Notes: generated from the letters alone by a model not told the origin. DNA of 64,000 bases from Peribacillus sp. Bi96 (GCF_918698115.1 NZ_CAKKLV010000017.1:55115-119114); one strand, 5' to 3'; shown: positions 34,203 to 44,615, numbered from the stretch's first letter. Translations and numbers: made by a program.

Positions 34203-35090
34203 ATGAAAGAAAAGGTACTTTTCATATATCTAATGGTCTTGATTCTGGCAGGCTGCACCTATGCCCCTTTACCCAAACAAAATGGAAATGCAGATACGGA
34301 AAAAAAGTTAACCAAAGAAGATAACCAAGAAAGCGAGAAAACATTTCTATTTATTGGTGTTGATTCTAGGGGGGAGAAAAAATCCCGATCAGATGCGATT
34401 ATGCTGGCAAAGTACTACCCTGAACAGGAGAAACTTAAGTTGGTCTCCATCATGCGTGATAGTTATGTGAAAATCCCAGGATATAAATCCGGATATAATA
34501 AAATAAATGCAGCCTATTATTATGGCGGAAGGGAACTGCTCAAGAAAACCATCCGCGAAAACTTTGGAGTAAAAGTCGATCATGTAGCAGTCATTGACTT
34601 TCAGGGTTTTGTGAAAATGGTGGACTTGCTTGCCCCTGAGGGGGTAGTGGTGGATGTGGACCGGGAAATCATTGATAATATGAGCATTCAAACAAGCATT
34701 GGTGAAAATGTTTTACATGGTGAGGAAATATTGAAATATGTCCGCTTTAGACATGACGATGAAAGTGATTTTGGAAGGGTAGAACGTCAACAAGAAGTAA
34801 TGGTTCAATTAAAAACAGGATTTATAAACCAAATCTCATCCTTTGAAGGGATGGTAGCCCTTCCTGAAATAATCGAACAAGGCCTTTCATATTTAGATAC
34901 GGATATTGGATTGAAAACGATAATGGAAATGGGTCCAAAAGTCGTCTTTCATACACCAGACACCGTCGAAACTTTAAGGATCCCAGTGGAAGGAAGCTTT
35001 AAAGATGAAGTATATCCAGAGACCGGAGCCGTGTTGGAAATGGACTACGCTAAAAATAAGAAGGCACTTCAAGATTTCTTTTCAAAGTAG
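34203..35090 (+). CDS. LytR-CpsA-Psr (LCP) family lipoprotein
   Basis: 295 residues. The lipobox is VLILAGCTYA (Cys about 18), where most LCP proteins have a plain membrane helix. The LCP domain spans about 50-200: TFLFIGVDSRG, RSDAIMLAKY, VSIMRDSYVKIPGYK, NKINAAYYYGG and RFRHDDESDFGRVERQQEV, with the Arg/Asp residues that hold the polyprenyl pyrophosphate. LCP enzymes ligate teichoic acid or polysaccharide from undecaprenyl pyrophosphate to the wall. Single-gene unit bounded by terminators. Which polymer it attaches is unknown. Confidence 0.88.
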   Translation: MKEKVLFIYLMVLILAGCTYAPLPKQNGNADTEKKLTKEDNQESEKTFLFIGVDSRGEKKSRSDAIMLAKYYPEQEKLKLVSIMRDSYVKIPGYKSGYNKINAAYYYGGRELLKKTIRENFGVKVDHVAVIDFQGFVKMVDLLAPEGVVVDVDREIIDNMSIQTSIGENVLHGEEILKYVRFRHDDESDFGRVERQQEVMVQLKTGFINQISSFEGMVALPEIIEQGLSYLDTDIGLKTIMEMGPKVVFHTPDTVETLRIPVEGSFKDEVYPETGAVLEMDYAKNKKALQDFFSK

Positions 35091-35170
35091 GAATTCCTTC
35101 GAAAACATCATATAAAGTTGATCATGCTATAATTTTATAATACACCTCGCAAGAATAAATCAATAAGTTG

Positions 35171-35203
35171 AAAAACGAGAACGGATATCCGTCTCGTTTT
35201 TTT
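35171..35203. terminator. Bidirectional terminator between the LCP gene and mtnA
   Basis: AACGAGAACGGAT/ATCCGTCTCGTT stem (one bulge), A-run left and T7 right. Confidence 0.88.
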
Positions 35204-35227
35204 AGTCGTCAATAAATGAAGCCTGAA

Positions 35228-36274
35228 TCACTTAACATAAAGTGGAATGTTTTTGACAAAATCCGGTTGAATGATTCCGTTTTCCGTAATAATACTGGTA
35301 ATTAGATGATTAGGTGTTACGTCAAAGGCTGGATTGAATGTCTTTACATTTTCCGGGGCGATTCGTACACCTTGAATGAAAGTGATTTCATCTCCATTCC
35401 GTTCTTCGATTGGGATGGATGTACCTGACTCGATAGAAAGATCGAATGTGGTTGATGGAGCGGCCACATAAAATGGGATACCATAATGCCTGGCTAATAT
35501 GGCCAATCCCAATGTCCCGATTTTATTGGCTGTATCTCCATTTGCCGCAATCCTATCGGCCCCAACTATAATACCATTGATTTGTTTCTGATGAATCGTA
35601 TGGGCTGCCATATTATCAGAAATTAAGGTGACGTCGACACCGGCTTGCATCAGTTCCCAAGCGGTCAAACGGGCCCCTTGCAGGACTGGTCGGGTTTCAC
35701 AAGCGTACACCTTTATCGGAAAGTCCCTTTCTTTAGCTAAGTGAAAGGGAGCCAAGGCCGTGCCATACCGGGCAGTGGCGATTCCACCGGCATTGCAATG
35801 AGTTAGAATGGAATCTCCTTTAGCAAATAGGGACAATCCATGTTCCCCGATTTTCCTGCACATTTCTTCATCTTCAGTAAAGATGGCTTTGGCCTCCGAT
35901 ACCAGTGCTTCTTTGGCAGTCGAAATGCTTTGTGCTGCATTTAATATGTTCTCCATTCTCTTTAAAGCCCAAAAAAGGTTGACTGCAGTAGGCCGGGAAG
36001 AGGCAAGCTTCTCAATATGGCTCATTACATTTTTTTTGAATTCCCCTAATTCCGTGGATGTTTCTTGTTTGGCACCCAGTGCTACCCCGAATGCTGCAGT
36101 CAGTCCAATTGCTGGGGCCCCGCGTACCTTTAATGTTAAAATGCTGTCATATACATCATCAACTGAATGAAGTTTAATAAATTCAGTGATAGAGGGAAGG
36201 CCTTGTTGATTTAATAGGGTGATATGGGTATCATCCCATTGTACCGAAAATGGTAATGGCGCTAGCGTAGTCAT
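35228..36274 (-). CDS. mtnA: Methylthioribose-1-phosphate isomerase
   Basis: 348 residues, eIF2B-like fold. [21 protein letters not shown] (the active-site Cys of the family) and [19 protein letters not shown] (catalytic Asp) are all present. It isomerises 5-methylthioribose-1-phosphate to methylthioribulose-1-phosphate. It lies 14 bp after mtnK on the minus strand, in the same operon under the S-box riboswitch. Confidence 0.96.
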   Translation of the reverse strand: MTTLAPLPFSVQWDDTHITLLNQQGLPSITEFIKLHSVDDVYDSILTLKVRGAPAIGLTAAFGVALGAKQETSTELGEFKKNVMSHIEKLASSRPTAVNLFWALKRMENILNAAQSISTAKEALVSEAKAIFTEDEEMCRKIGEHGLSLFAKGDSILTHCNAGGIATARYGTALAPFHLAKERDFPIKVYACETRPVLQGARLTAWELMQAGVDVTLISDNMAAHTIHQKQINGIIVGADRIAANGDTANKIGTLGLAILARHYGIPFYVAAPSTTFDLSIESGTSIPIEERNGDEITFIQGVRIAPENVKTFNPAFDVTPNHLITSIITENGIIQPDFVKNIPLYVK

Positions 36275-36288
36275 GTATAGGTCTCCTT

Positions 36289-37491
36289 TTAAAGGGTTGT
36301 ATAAGATGGCAGTGTATGTTGCTTCAACACTTCAATTATTGCTGGAACATCCAATTCATCCCGTTTTTTAATTAAACGTGCACCAATCTCCAATGATATC
36401 GTTTTGGCTGCGACCCTTGTTTCTTTATCTTCAATGACATTTAAATCTGCAACATGAGAAAGGCCGATTGTTCTCCGAATCAGTTCGCAGCCGGCAAAAC
36501 CGAATGCGTCTCTTTTGAATTTAGTCAGTAAATAGGTCAAATAACCATTCACATGGCGGAAGGGACTTTTATTTTGGGTGTTCCAAAGTTCAGTATATGT
36601 TTCTTCAAAGGCATTCCAAAATTCATGGAGGTATGTGAAGATCTCTTCTTTCCCAGCTGCATTGCGTGTGACTGCCTGAAAGAGAAGGTTGGCGGTGTAT
36701 TGGCCTAGGTCAAAACCGACGGGGCCATAAAAAGCGAATTCTGGATCTATAACCTTTGTTTCAGTTTTACTTGCAAATATACTTCCAGTATGTAAATCTC
36801 CATGAAGCAAGGCTTCCTGCTCGGTTTCAAAGCTTTGTTTCAGCTTAGCGACTTCGAGTATCACTTCTTGATCATTCCAAATCTTTTTGGCGGCATCAGT
36901 CAATTCCACCTCGAAATCTCCTGGGAGCTCCTCGAAAAATGGATCCGTGAAAATAAAGACCTCGGTGATTTTGCAGAGCTCTGGATTCGTGAAGTGACGG
37001 GCCACTTCTTTTTTCGCAGGTGGTTCTAAATGATAATCGGAAGTGAAGAATGTCGTCTTTGCAACATACTCACCAATATGTTGTGAAAGCAATGGATAGG
37101 GATCACCATCAATCAATCCCGTCCTTACGATTTTTAAGTGTGATAAATCTTCCATGACTGTGATGGCAAGCTGTTCATCCGAATAATATACTTGCGGTAC
37201 GAATTCGGGGCAATAGCTTTTGAAATGAATAAGTGCATTTGCTTCAATGGCAGCCCTTTTCAAAGTCAGCGGCCAGCTTTCGCCAAGTACCTTGGCATAA
37301 GGGACCGCTTGTTTGATTATTATCCCTTTATTTGTGGCTGTGTCAGTAATATGAAAAACGTAATTTAAGTTGCCATCGCCGATTTCTTTACAGTTTAAAC
37401 TGGCATCTGAATTGACCAACCCTAGTTTTTTTGCAAGGGTTATAGCTGTTTCATTTGTTAATATTTTAAAATTTGAATGGTTTTGAGTCAT
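36289..37491 (-). CDS. mtnK: Methylthioribose kinase
   Basis: About 400 residues, APH-like kinase fold. [11 protein letters not shown] is the nucleotide-binding loop, [12 protein letters not shown] the catalytic loop (Asp), and [19 protein letters not shown] the DxE metal motif characteristic of MtnK. It phosphorylates methylthioribose. ATG at 37491 is supported by GGAGGGG; the GTG five codons earlier lies within that ribosome site. Its leader is a SAM riboswitch. Confidence 0.96.
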   Translation of the reverse strand: MTQNHSNFKILTNETAITLAKKLGLVNSDASLNCKEIGDGNLNYVFHITDTATNKGIIIKQAVPYAKVLGESWPLTLKRAAIEANALIHFKSYCPEFVPQVYYSDEQLAITVMEDLSHLKIVRTGLIDGDPYPLLSQHIGEYVAKTTFFTSDYHLEPPAKKEVARHFTNPELCKITEVFIFTDPFFEELPGDFEVELTDAAKKIWNDQEVILEVAKLKQSFETEQEALLHGDLHTGSIFASKTETKVIDPEFAFYGPVGFDLGQYTANLLFQAVTRNAAGKEEIFTYLHEFWNAFEETYTELWNTQNKSPFRHVNGYLTYLLTKFKRDAFGFAGCELIRRTIGLSHVADLNVIEDKETRVAAKTISLEIGARLIKKRDELDVPAIIEVLKQHTLPSYTTL

Positions 37492-37517
37492 TCTTTTCCC
37501 CTCCACATTTTAAGAAT

Positions 37518-37722
37518 AAAAAAGCCTCTTTCATTAAGAAAGAGGCAGAAGTTTTAGCTTCGGACCTCTTATCTCCCAGAAAAAAGTTTTCTGGTGGAAT
37601 TAGCACCGTGCTCTGCGGATTTCAAAATCCGGCGGTGAATCCGCCCCATTTCACAATGGTATTACAGTCGGTTGCTGGGCTTCATAGGGCCTTTATCCCT
37701 CAGCCTGCTCTTGATAAGAGTA
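37518..37722 (-). promoter_or_regulatory. SAM-I (S-box) riboswitch of mtnKA
   Basis: Read on the minus strand: CTTATCAAGAG, GCAGGCTGAGGGA, GGCCCTATGAAGCCCAGCAA, then AACGGTGCTAATTCC-type and GGGAGATAAGAGG segments. This is the complete S-box core. It ends in the intrinsic terminator GCCTCTTTC/GAAAGAGGC with T6 (37518-37546). High SAM should stop transcription before mtnK. A TTGACA (37778-37783) with 18-bp spacing to TATTAT (37754-37759) drives it. Confidence 0.95.
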
Positions 37723-37791
37723 TATGTTTTCTGAAATTTTAATCTTCGGGAAAATAATAACAACTTTTTAAATAGTTTGTCAATGGGGAAA

Positions 37792-38217
37792 TTAATAATA
37801 ATCCGGACGGCGATCTTCAAAAACAGGTATTTTGTTGCGAGCTTTCGAAACTTTCTTGTAGTCCAGCGTGCCTGGCAACAGTTCGTTTTCATCTCCGGCT
37901 TCACTTACGATAGCTCCCCATGGATCTTTAATCAAGGAATGTCTGGCAAATATATTTTTGACATCCGTACCTGAACGATTCACGGCTACAACATATACGT
38001 GGTTTTCGACGGCACGGCTAATCAATAGGGGTCTCCAGTGATCGGCAATCTCATTTAACCTGGTCAAGTCGTATCCGGTTGTCCAAAGCTCTGGTAAAAT
38101 AAAGATATCGGCTTCTGATCGTGCAGCTTTTTCGATCCGTTGTTCTGCAACCTAAAAGTTGATATCTGGTTGCTCAAAGGCAATATCGATTTGGAGGCAG
38201 GCTATTTTCCGTTTCAT
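37792..38217 (-). pseudogene. mtnU: mtnU (omega-amidase/nitrilase) pseudogene with stop and internal deletion
   Basis: The minus strand begins MKRKIACLQIDIAFEQPDINF, hits TAG, and continues in frame with VAEQRIEKAARSEADIF and ILPELWTTGYDLTRLNEIAD. It then jumps to HWRPLLISRAVENHVYVVAVNRSG and runs to IPVFEDRRPDYY at the natural stop. Compared with MtnU (about 259 residues) roughly 110-120 central residues are missing, including the catalytic Lys and Cys. Only the N-terminal glutamate segment and the C-terminal third remain. Position between mtnK and mtnE equals intact mtnU in B. subtilis. The omega-amidase step must be lost or supplied elsewhere. Confidence 0.88.
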
Positions 38218-38316
38218 TGTATAAAACCACCACATGTAAAAAATGCTTTACAAGACGATGATAAACATATATCATTTGTGACTAGAATTTCAAGAAATTT
38301 CAGAGAAGGTGTAAAA

Positions 38317-39489
38317 ATGTTGCAATTTGAAAAATCAAGACTGCTTCAGGAACTGCCCAAGCAGTTTTTTGCCTCTCTAGTCGCAAAAGTCAATGCGATT
38401 ACAGCACAAGGACATGATGTCATTAATTTAGGTCAGGGAAATCCTGATCAGCCGACACCTGAGCATATTGTGAAAAGTCTACAGGCAGCCGCTGAAAAAC
38501 CGATTAATCATAAATATTCACCGTTCCGTGGGCATCAATATTTAAAAGATGCTGCCGCTGTCTTTTATGAACGTGAATATGGGGTCAAGCTCGATCCCAA
38601 TAGCGAAGTCGCGATTCTCTTTGGTGGAAAGGCAGGACTTGTGGAATTGCCACAATGTTTATTGAATCCTGGGGATACGATTCTGGTTCCTGATCCCGGC
38701 TATCCTGATTATCTTTCCGGTGTTGTTCTAGCTCAGGCAAAAACGGAAGTCATGCCGCTGACAGAAGAAAATGGTTTTCTTCCGGATTACAAAGATATAC
38801 ATAGTGACGTGCTTGATAAAGCAAAAATGATGTTCTTGAACTATCCGAATAATCCTACTGGTGCATCTGCAACTTTAAGTTTCTTTGAGGAAACGGTCTC
38901 CTGCGCAAAAGAGCATTCCATTTGTGTGGTCCACGATTTTGCATATGGGGCGATAGGATTTGAAGGGAAAAAACCGATAAGTTTTCTCCAAGCTGAGGGA
39001 GCGAAGGATATAGGAATTGAGATATATACACTATCGAAAACATATAATATGGCAGGGTGGAGAGTCGGCTTCGCAGTTGGGAATAAAAGTGTCATAGAAG
39101 CGCTTGAGCTTTTGCAAGACCATCTTTATGTGAGTCTCTTCCCGGCGATACAAGAAGCAGCGGCAAGTGCTTTACTTGACTCGCAGAGTTGTGTAGAGGA
39201 GTTAGTGAAGAAATACGAGGGGCGAAGGAATGTTTTCATTGAGGGATTACAGGCCATCGGCTGGGATGTCAAAGCTCCGGACGCCTCTTTTTTTGCCTGG
39301 CTCAAGATACCAAAAGGGTTTACATCCGAGAGTTTTGCGGATTATTTATTAACGCATGCCCACGTAGCTGTAGCTGCTGGAAATGGATTTGGTGAATTTG
39401 GCGAAGGGTACGTCAGGGTAGGGCTTCTTACTTCCGAAGAACGGCTTAAAGAGGCTGTCGAACGGATACGCGCATTAAACATATTTTAA
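38317..39489 (+). CDS. mtnE: Methionine-salvage aminotransferase (MtnE type)
   Basis: 390 residues, class I/II fold. INLGQGNPDQPTPEHIV at the start, NYPNNPTGA, and the PLP lysine in IYTLSKTYNMAGWRVGFAVG (about 235). It converts 4-methylthio-2-oxobutanoate to methionine, the last salvage step. ATG 38317 follows GAGAAGGTG; the open frame extending further upstream runs antisense through the mtnU wreck and is not coding. It has no S-box of its own and is followed by the mtnW riboswitch. Confidence 0.9.
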   Translation: MLQFEKSRLLQELPKQFFASLVAKVNAITAQGHDVINLGQGNPDQPTPEHIVKSLQAAAEKPINHKYSPFRGHQYLKDAAAVFYEREYGVKLDPNSEVAILFGGKAGLVELPQCLLNPGDTILVPDPGYPDYLSGVVLAQAKTEVMPLTEENGFLPDYKDIHSDVLDKAKMMFLNYPNNPTGASATLSFFEETVSCAKEHSICVVHDFAYGAIGFEGKKPISFLQAEGAKDIGIEIYTLSKTYNMAGWRVGFAVGNKSVIEALELLQDHLYVSLFPAIQEAAASALLDSQSCVEELVKKYEGRRNVFIEGLQAIGWDVKAPDASFFAWLKIPKGFTSESFADYLLTHAHVAVAAGNGFGEFGEGYVRVGLLTSEERLKEAVERIRALNIF

Positions 39490-39529
39490 CTGGGGGAGAA
39501 GTTATCCACCTTAAATAATCATAAACCTA

Positions 39530-39558
39530 TTGACAATGTACGGATTACCTGTCAGAAT
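39530..39558 (+). promoter_or_regulatory. Promoter of mtnWXBD
   Basis: TTGACA, 17-bp spacer, CAGAAT, about 50 bp before the S-box core. Confidence 0.65.
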
Positions 39559-39611
39559 ACAAACTAAATTCTTAATCTTTCGATACTTAAACATAACTAT
39601 ATATCAGCGTT

Positions 39612-39803
39612 TTCTTATTTTGAGCAGGTGGAGGGACTAGCCCTATGAAGCCCAGCAACCGACCGTAATTCCATTGTAAAATGGGGCGGAATTCTTCGCC
39701 GGATTTTCTTGAAATCCACAAGGCACGGTGCTAATTCTTGCAGCTAATGGCTGGGAGATAAGAAGATGGCTTTTTAAAGCCTCTTCATTGTGAAGGGGCT
39801 TTT
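39612..39803 (+). promoter_or_regulatory. SAM-I (S-box) riboswitch of mtnWXBD
   Basis: TTCTTATTTTGAGCAGGTGG, AGCCCTATGAAGCCCAGCAA, GCACGGTGCTAATTC and GGGAGATAAGAAG form the S-box core. It is followed by the terminator AAGCCTCTTC/GAAGGGGCTT with TTTT (39776-39803). It shares long identical blocks with the mtnKA copy. Confidence 0.95.
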
Positions 39804-39866
39804 GCCAATTTGAGATTTAAAGTTAATGACTTCGAGATTCTACTAACGTGTTATAGGAGTGATCAG

Positions 39867-41099
39867 ATGAGCGAGATAATCGCTACTTACTTAATTCATG
39901 ATTTTGATGGAAAACATGAGAAAAAAGCAGAAAGCATTGCCTTGGGTTTGACTGTGGGAACATGGACGGACCTGCCCCATTTAGTTCAGAAGCAGCTGGA
40001 AAAGCATAAGGGACGTGTCGTCTCTGTGACACCATTAGCTGAAGAAGAGAAGGCTAACCGCTATTTTGATCGTAAAGTGTACCGTTCATTCATTAAAATT
40101 GCTTATCCAGCAGGGAATTTCTCTAATGATTTACCCGCAATCCTCACGACGGTCTTCGGTAAACTTTCATTGGACGGTGAAATTAAACTGATCGACTTGG
40201 ATTTTATCGGTGATATTCACAAGGCTTTTCCTGGTCCGCAATTTGGTATTGCAGGCATAAGAGAGAAGATTGAAGTATATAATCGGCCTCTTGTGATGAG
40301 CATTTTCAAAGGTGTGTTAGGACGGGATTTAACATTCCATAATGAGCAACTGAAGCAACAGGCATTAGGAGGTGTCGATCTTGTAAAAGACGACGAGATT
40401 CTCTTTGACCAGGAACAGACTCCTTTTATCGATCGAATTAAAACCGGAAAAAGAATATTGAATGAAGTCTATGAAACCACTGGTCACCGAACTTTATATG
40501 CTGTCAATCTATCAGGGAAAACATTTGAATTATTGGATAAGGCAGAGCAAGCGGCTGAAGCAGGGGCAGATGCTTTATTGTTCAACGTTCATACATATGG
40601 TTTGGATGTAATGCAAGCCTTGCGTGAACATGATCGAATCAAGCTGCCGATCATGGCACATCCCGCATTTAGCGGAGCGTTGGCTTCTTCATCTTTTTAT
40701 GGAATCGGCTATCCATTATTGCTTGGTAAATTAGTGAGGCTATCAGGTGCAGATTTATCCTTATTCCCATCCCCTTATGGAAATGTCGCACTTGAAAAAG
40801 ACGAGACATTAGCCATTGCAAAAGCTCTGACAAAAGATGAACTTTCTTGGAAAAAGGCCTTCCCTGTTCCTTCAGCTGGTATTCATCCGGGCATGGTTCC
40901 CGACCTAATCAAGGATTTCGGTATAGACAGCGTAATCAATGCCGGAGGTGGTATCCACGGACACCCTGACGGAGCAGAAGGCGGGGCCAAGGCTTTCCGT
41001 TCTGCTGTGGAAGCCGTTCTAGCAGGAAAGGACCTATCTGAAGCGGCGGCTGAGGAAGAAACACTAAAAAAAGCTCTTGTTTTATGGGGAGGCTTATAA
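39867..41099 (+). CDS. mtnW: 2,3-Diketo-5-methylthiopentyl-1-phosphate enolase (RuBisCO-like protein)
   Basis: 410 residues, a form IV RuBisCO-like protein. [13 protein letters not shown] matches the large-subunit phosphate loop region, [11 protein letters not shown] carries the lysine equivalent to the carbamylated metal-site residue with its DDE partners, and [11 protein letters not shown] and [18 protein letters not shown] complete the site. It enolises the diketone in methionine salvage and does not fix CO2. ATG 39867 follows TAGGAGTGAT; the frame upstream lies within the riboswitch terminator region. Confidence 0.95.
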   Translation: MSEIIATYLIHDFDGKHEKKAESIALGLTVGTWTDLPHLVQKQLEKHKGRVVSVTPLAEEEKANRYFDRKVYRSFIKIAYPAGNFSNDLPAILTTVFGKLSLDGEIKLIDLDFIGDIHKAFPGPQFGIAGIREKIEVYNRPLVMSIFKGVLGRDLTFHNEQLKQQALGGVDLVKDDEILFDQEQTPFIDRIKTGKRILNEVYETTGHRTLYAVNLSGKTFELLDKAEQAAEAGADALLFNVHTYGLDVMQALREHDRIKLPIMAHPAFSGALASSSFYGIGYPLLLGKLVRLSGADLSLFPSPYGNVALEKDETLAIAKALTKDELSWKKAFPVPSAGIHPGMVPDLIKDFGIDSVINAGGGIHGHPDGAEGGAKAFRSAVEAVLAGKDLSEAAAEEETLKKALVLWGGL

Positions 41100-41105
41100 G
41101 AAATA

Positions 41106-41765
41106 ATGAAACCGATCATCTTTTGTGATTTTGACGGTACGATCACCAACACAGATAATATCATTTCTATCATGAAAAAATTTGCGCCTCCAGAATGGGA
41201 AGAGTTGAAAGATGCGGTTCTTCAACAAAAAATCAGTATATCCTCTGGGGTAGGCGATATGTTTTCCCTGCTTGACAGTACCTTGAAGGATGAAATCATT
41301 CAATATGTAATAGACACAGCTGGCATTCGGCCAGGGTTTTATGAATTCGTTGAGTATACGAAACAAGCTAACATTCCTTTATATATAGTAAGCGGAGGCA
41401 TGGATTTTTTTATCGAACCTCTTTTACATGAAATCTTGCCCCCAGATTCCGTTTTTTGTAACAATGCCTACTTCGATAAGGAAAGGATCTATATAGAGTG
41501 GCCCAATGCTTGTGATGACCAATGTAAAAATGATTGTGGCTGCTGTAAGCCTTCAATTATGAGGGAAATTGCAGGCGAGGATGATTTTAAACTCGTCATC
41601 GGAGATTCAGTGACTGATTTTGAAGCAGCAAAACAGGCTGATTTTGTCATTGCTCGTGACATTCTGCTTGAGAAATGTAATAAAGATGGAATCCCACATC
41701 AAGGATTTGAAACGTTTTATGATGTAATTGACATTTTAAAGCAGCGGGAGGAGCCACGGGCATGA
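41106..41765 (+). CDS. mtnX: 2-Hydroxy-3-keto-5-methylthiopentenyl-1-phosphate phosphatase
   Basis: 219 residues, HAD phosphatase. Motif [13 protein letters not shown] (nucleophile and acid Asp), motif II VSGGMDF, motif [15 protein letters not shown] Cys-rich insert ([12 protein letters not shown]) near residue 140 is typical of MtnX. It produces the acireductone for MtnD. The stop overlaps the mtnB start by four bases. Confidence 0.95.
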   Translation: MKPIIFCDFDGTITNTDNIISIMKKFAPPEWEELKDAVLQQKISISSGVGDMFSLLDSTLKDEIIQYVIDTAGIRPGFYEFVEYTKQANIPLYIVSGGMDFFIEPLLHEILPPDSVFCNNAYFDKERIYIEWPNACDDQCKNDCGCCKPSIMREIAGEDDFKLVIGDSVTDFEAAKQADFVIARDILLEKCNKDGIPHQGFETFYDVIDILKQREEPRA

Positions 41766-42391
41766 ACACACAGAGTAAAGAATGGCTGGAATTGGCGGAG
41801 ATTAAAGCAGAACTGGCCGAAAGGGATTGGTTCATGGGAACAAGCGGGAATTTATCCATTCGTGAACCCAAAAGCCCTTTCTTTTATATTACGGCAAGCG
41901 GTAAGGATAAACGAAAGCAATCGGATTCGGACTTTTTACTGGTGGATTTAAAAGGAAACCCAGTTGAAGAAACGGAGTTAAGACCTTCGGCCGAAACTTT
42001 GCTTCATACCGTTATTTACGGGAAAACCAATGCGAACTGTGTACTCCATATCCACACAGTGGAAAATAATGTGATGTCGGAATTGTACGGGGATGAAGGT
42101 CAAGTGACTTTTCGGAATCATGAAATCATTAAAGCGACTGGTAGGTGGGATGAAGATTCAGAGTTTCGCATTCCAATCATATATAACCACGCTGACATTC
42201 CGCTGTTATCTGAAAAATTCAAGCCGCATGTCGAAGAAGACTCTGGTGCCGTGCTCATCCGTAATCATGGTATAACGGTTTGGGGTGAAAGCGGGCTCGA
42301 AGCAAAAAGAATACTTGAAGCTTGTGAATTTTTATTTCAATATCAACTTTTGCTCAATCAACAACAGGCACTTGCAGGTTCTGTAAAATAA
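41762..42391 (+). CDS. mtnB: Methylthioribulose-1-phosphate dehydratase
   Basis: 209 residues, class II aldolase fold. [24 protein letters not shown] (Glu acid), CVLHIHTVE (zinc histidines) and [10 protein letters not shown] (third zinc His) are in the right order. It dehydrates methylthioribulose-1-phosphate to the diketone used by MtnW. Confidence 0.95.
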   Translation: MNTQSKEWLELAEIKAELAERDWFMGTSGNLSIREPKSPFFYITASGKDKRKQSDSDFLLVDLKGNPVEETELRPSAETLLHTVIYGKTNANCVLHIHTVENNVMSELYGDEGQVTFRNHEIIKATGRWDEDSEFRIPIIYNHADIPLLSEKFKPHVEEDSGAVLIRNHGITVWGESGLEAKRILEACEFLFQYQLLLNQQQALAGSVK

Positions 42392-42413
42392 AAACTATAT
42401 CGAGGAGGAATGA

Positions 42414-42950
42414 ATGATGGCGACAATTAGATTCCATGAAACAAACGAGGTTATTGAAAACGGTGAACAGGTAAAAGGTTTTTTAGAAACACAGGGCGTA
42501 ATATATGAGCAATGGGATATTTCGAAATTACCAGCTCATCTTGTAGAAAAATATGATCTAACAGATGCTGACAAAGAGGAAATCCTTTTAACATTCAAAT
42601 CCGAGATAGCGGAAATTTCGGAAAGAAGAGGCTATAAAGCGCATGATATCATCACATTATCCGATGCAAATCCAAACCTGGATAAAATGCTTGAAAACTT
42701 TAAGCAGGAACATCACCATGAGGATGACGAAGTGCGTTTCATAGCAGGCGGAACGAGTATCTTTGCCATTGAAGGCAGTGATAAACAGTGGTTTGATGTA
42801 CGGCTTAATCCAGGAGATCTGATTAGCGTACCAGAATCAACAAGACATTATTTCACGTTGGCGGAGGATAGGAAAACCGTTGCAGTTCGGATTTTCGTTA
42901 CAGCGGCGGGCTGGGTGCCAATTTACGATAAAGACGAAGTTCAAGCATGA
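42414..42950 (+). CDS. mtnD: Acireductone dioxygenase
   Basis: 178 residues, cupin. Metal ligands are in EHHHEDDEVRFIAGG (HxH...E) and the late histidine in STRHYF. With Fe it yields 4-methylthio-2-oxobutanoate and formate; with Ni it yields an off-pathway product including CO. The start follows GAGGAGGAA; ATG 42414 and 42417 are adjacent. Last gene of the mtnWXBD operon. Confidence 0.96.
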   Translation: MMATIRFHETNEVIENGEQVKGFLETQGVIYEQWDISKLPAHLVEKYDLTDADKEEILLTFKSEIAEISERRGYKAHDIITLSDANPNLDKMLENFKQEHHHEDDEVRFIAGGTSIFAIEGSDKQWFDVRLNPGDLISVPESTRHYFTLAEDRKTVAVRIFVTAAGWVPIYDKDEVQA

Positions 42951-42960
42951 GTCATTGTTG

Positions 42961-42988
42961 AAAAACCAGCTTACGGGCTGGTTTTTTT
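42961..42988 (+). terminator. Terminator of mtnWXBD
   Basis: AAAACCAGC/GCTGGTTTT, 6-nt loop, T7. Confidence 0.92.
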
Positions 42989-43074
42989 ATGTGGTCCCGG
43001 CAAATGATTTAGAAGGATAAGTATGATAGAATTTAACGGAATCAAATTTAACAGGATCATAGGAGCAGATACGA

Positions 43075-44001
43075 ATGAAAACAACGGAAGTTTACATATT
43101 AGGCGGTTTTCTCGGCAGCGGGAAAACGACGCTTCTACGAAATATTTTAAAACAGGAAAGTGAAGCGGGTAGAAAAGTGGCCGTTCTTTTAAATGAACTC
43201 GGCAGTGTATCGGTGGACAGTGGGTTGATAGGTGATGAAGTCCCTCTGAAGGAGCTTTTTGACGGGTGCATTTGTTGTACCATTCAGGATAAGCTGGAGG
43301 TACAGCTCCATGAATTGTTAACTGAAAACGACCTGGACGCCGTTTATATTGAAACCACAGGCGCTGCACATCCTGTTGAAGTACTGGATGGTATCATGTC
43401 GCCGCTTTTCGCTAAAAGGCTAGAATATAAAGGGATTATAACAGTTGTCGATTTATTAAGGTGGCGCGATCGGGAAGAGCTCTCGCCGCAGCTGCGGCAG
43501 TTGCTTGCTGAACAAATTCACCATGCGGATTTCATATTATTGAATAAAGCGGATTTAGTTAGTGAGATGGAAGCCGCACAGCTGATTTATACGATACAGG
43601 CGCTGAATACGGATGCGGTATGTTTATTGACAGAGTATGCAGCCGTTTCCTTGGCATCGCTGCAACAGATGCAACGAAAAAAACAAAAGGGCGTTCAAAA
43701 GCTTAATGTCCACGACCATTTGCATCTATCTGCAGTCGTTCATACTTTTGAAGGAGCTGTGGAACAAACTGACTTTGAAGATTGGCTTAGGTCTCTTCCG
43801 GAAACGGTCTATAGAATGAAAGGATACATTTCCTTTACACATTCACAATACCCTCATTTATTCCAATACTCATACGGAATGCCGATGTATATGAATGAAA
43901 TGATAAAAATGCCATTGAATATCGTCATAATCGGGGAAAAGTTGGAGAGGGAGAGTATTATCAGTACGTTGAAGGCTTTGGAAGCGAAAGCGGCTCAATA
44001 A
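43075..44001 (+). CDS. G3E-family GTPase (CobW/YjiA-like metallochaperone)
   Basis: 308 residues. Walker A GGFLGSGKTTLLRN (about 9-20), Walker B-type ELGSVSVDSGL, the metal-binding GCICCTI (CxCC, about 63-69), NKADL for guanine (about 159) and a C-terminal CobW_C domain. Such proteins hand metals, often zinc, to client enzymes. I see no clear Zur operator in the upstream 120 bp, but two AATTTAAC repeats (about 43030-43050) are notable. Single gene with GGAGC ribosome site. Confidence 0.85.
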   Translation: MKTTEVYILGGFLGSGKTTLLRNILKQESEAGRKVAVLLNELGSVSVDSGLIGDEVPLKELFDGCICCTIQDKLEVQLHELLTENDLDAVYIETTGAAHPVEVLDGIMSPLFAKRLEYKGIITVVDLLRWRDREELSPQLRQLLAEQIHHADFILLNKADLVSEMEAAQLIYTIQALNTDAVCLLTEYAAVSLASLQQMQRKKQKGVQKLNVHDHLHLSAVVHTFEGAVEQTDFEDWLRSLPETVYRMKGYISFTHSQYPHLFQYSYGMPMYMNEMIKMPLNIVIIGEKLERESIISTLKALEAKAAQ

Positions 44002-44060
44002 CGTTTACCGCCTATTTATGAAGGGAAATATTAAAGAGACTTTCTAAGGAGGCGGTATAC

Positions 44061-44228
44061 ATGCCATGGAATAATAATGATTACCCGGATTCAATGAAGA
44101 ATTTAGATAAAGATGTCAGGGAAAAGGCTATTGAAATTGCAAATGCAATGTTGGATGAAGGATATGAGGATGGAAAGGCCATTCCAATTGCCATAGACCG
44201 GGCTGAAAAGTTTGTGGGAAAAGATTGA
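44061..44228 (+). CDS. YdaT/DUF2188-like small protein
   Basis: 55 residues: MPWNNNDYPDSMKNLDKDV then REKAIEIANAMLDEGYEDGKAI and PIAIDRAEKFVGKD. The start (MPWN...YP.SMKNL) and the A-I-x-I-A-N-A-x-L-x-E-G-Y core are familiar from short conserved Bacillus proteins annotated YdaT-like. Ribosome site AAGGAGG is perfect. Compact helical; role unknown, sometimes listed with general stress proteins. Confidence 0.75.
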   Translation: MPWNNNDYPDSMKNLDKDVREKAIEIANAMLDEGYEDGKAIPIAIDRAEKFVGKD

Positions 44229-44266
44229 AAAAATGGTCAGACCCATTATTGGGTCTGACCATTTTT
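44228..44266. terminator. Strong bidirectional terminator
   Basis: AAATGGTCAGACCC/GGGTCTGACCATTT, 6-nt loop, A5 and T5 flanks, between converging genes. Confidence 0.95.
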
Positions 44267-44507
44267 ATTGCTGCATTCCAAAGGCGGCAAATGTCTTTTC
44301 GTCTTCTATTAATCCGCAAGCAGCACATTGAACCCGAACTTCAGGACCATTATATGCTAGATGGAATGGCTGAAGGGAATCGTTTGAATATTGTTCAACA
44401 ATCTCACCGGATTGCGGATCCTTTTTAATGGGGGTTGCTACTTGCTGAATGAGATTGAAGCGAGATTTATTTGTCCGGCAATTTGGACAGCGGTATACTT
44501 GAGACAT
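44265..44507 (-). CDS. Small zinc-ribbon protein
   Basis: 80 residues from ATG 44507 behind AAAGGGAGTGAG. CPNC at about 7-10 and CAAC at about 62-65 are spaced as in a zinc ribbon interrupted by a ~50-residue insert. No membrane segment. The family is not recognised. The 24 codons that extend the frame upstream lack features and lie before the ribosome site. Confidence 0.7.
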   Translation of the reverse strand: MSQVYRCPNCRTNKSRFNLIQQVATPIKKDPQSGEIVEQYSNDSLQPFHLAYNGPEVRVQCAACGLIEDEKTFAAFGMQQ

Positions 44508-44615
44508 TGTACTCACTCCCTTTTGAATTTTTAAAAGCGTAATCGTATTATTAAGATAGTCTTTACAAAGTTGATTCATAATATGTATAAATTAGTAATG
44601 GATGGAAGGGATAAA

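Noticed and set aside
38140..38316. 5' extension of the mtnE frame
   Set aside because: Antisense to the mtnU remnant and without ribosome site; mtnE homology starts at 38317.
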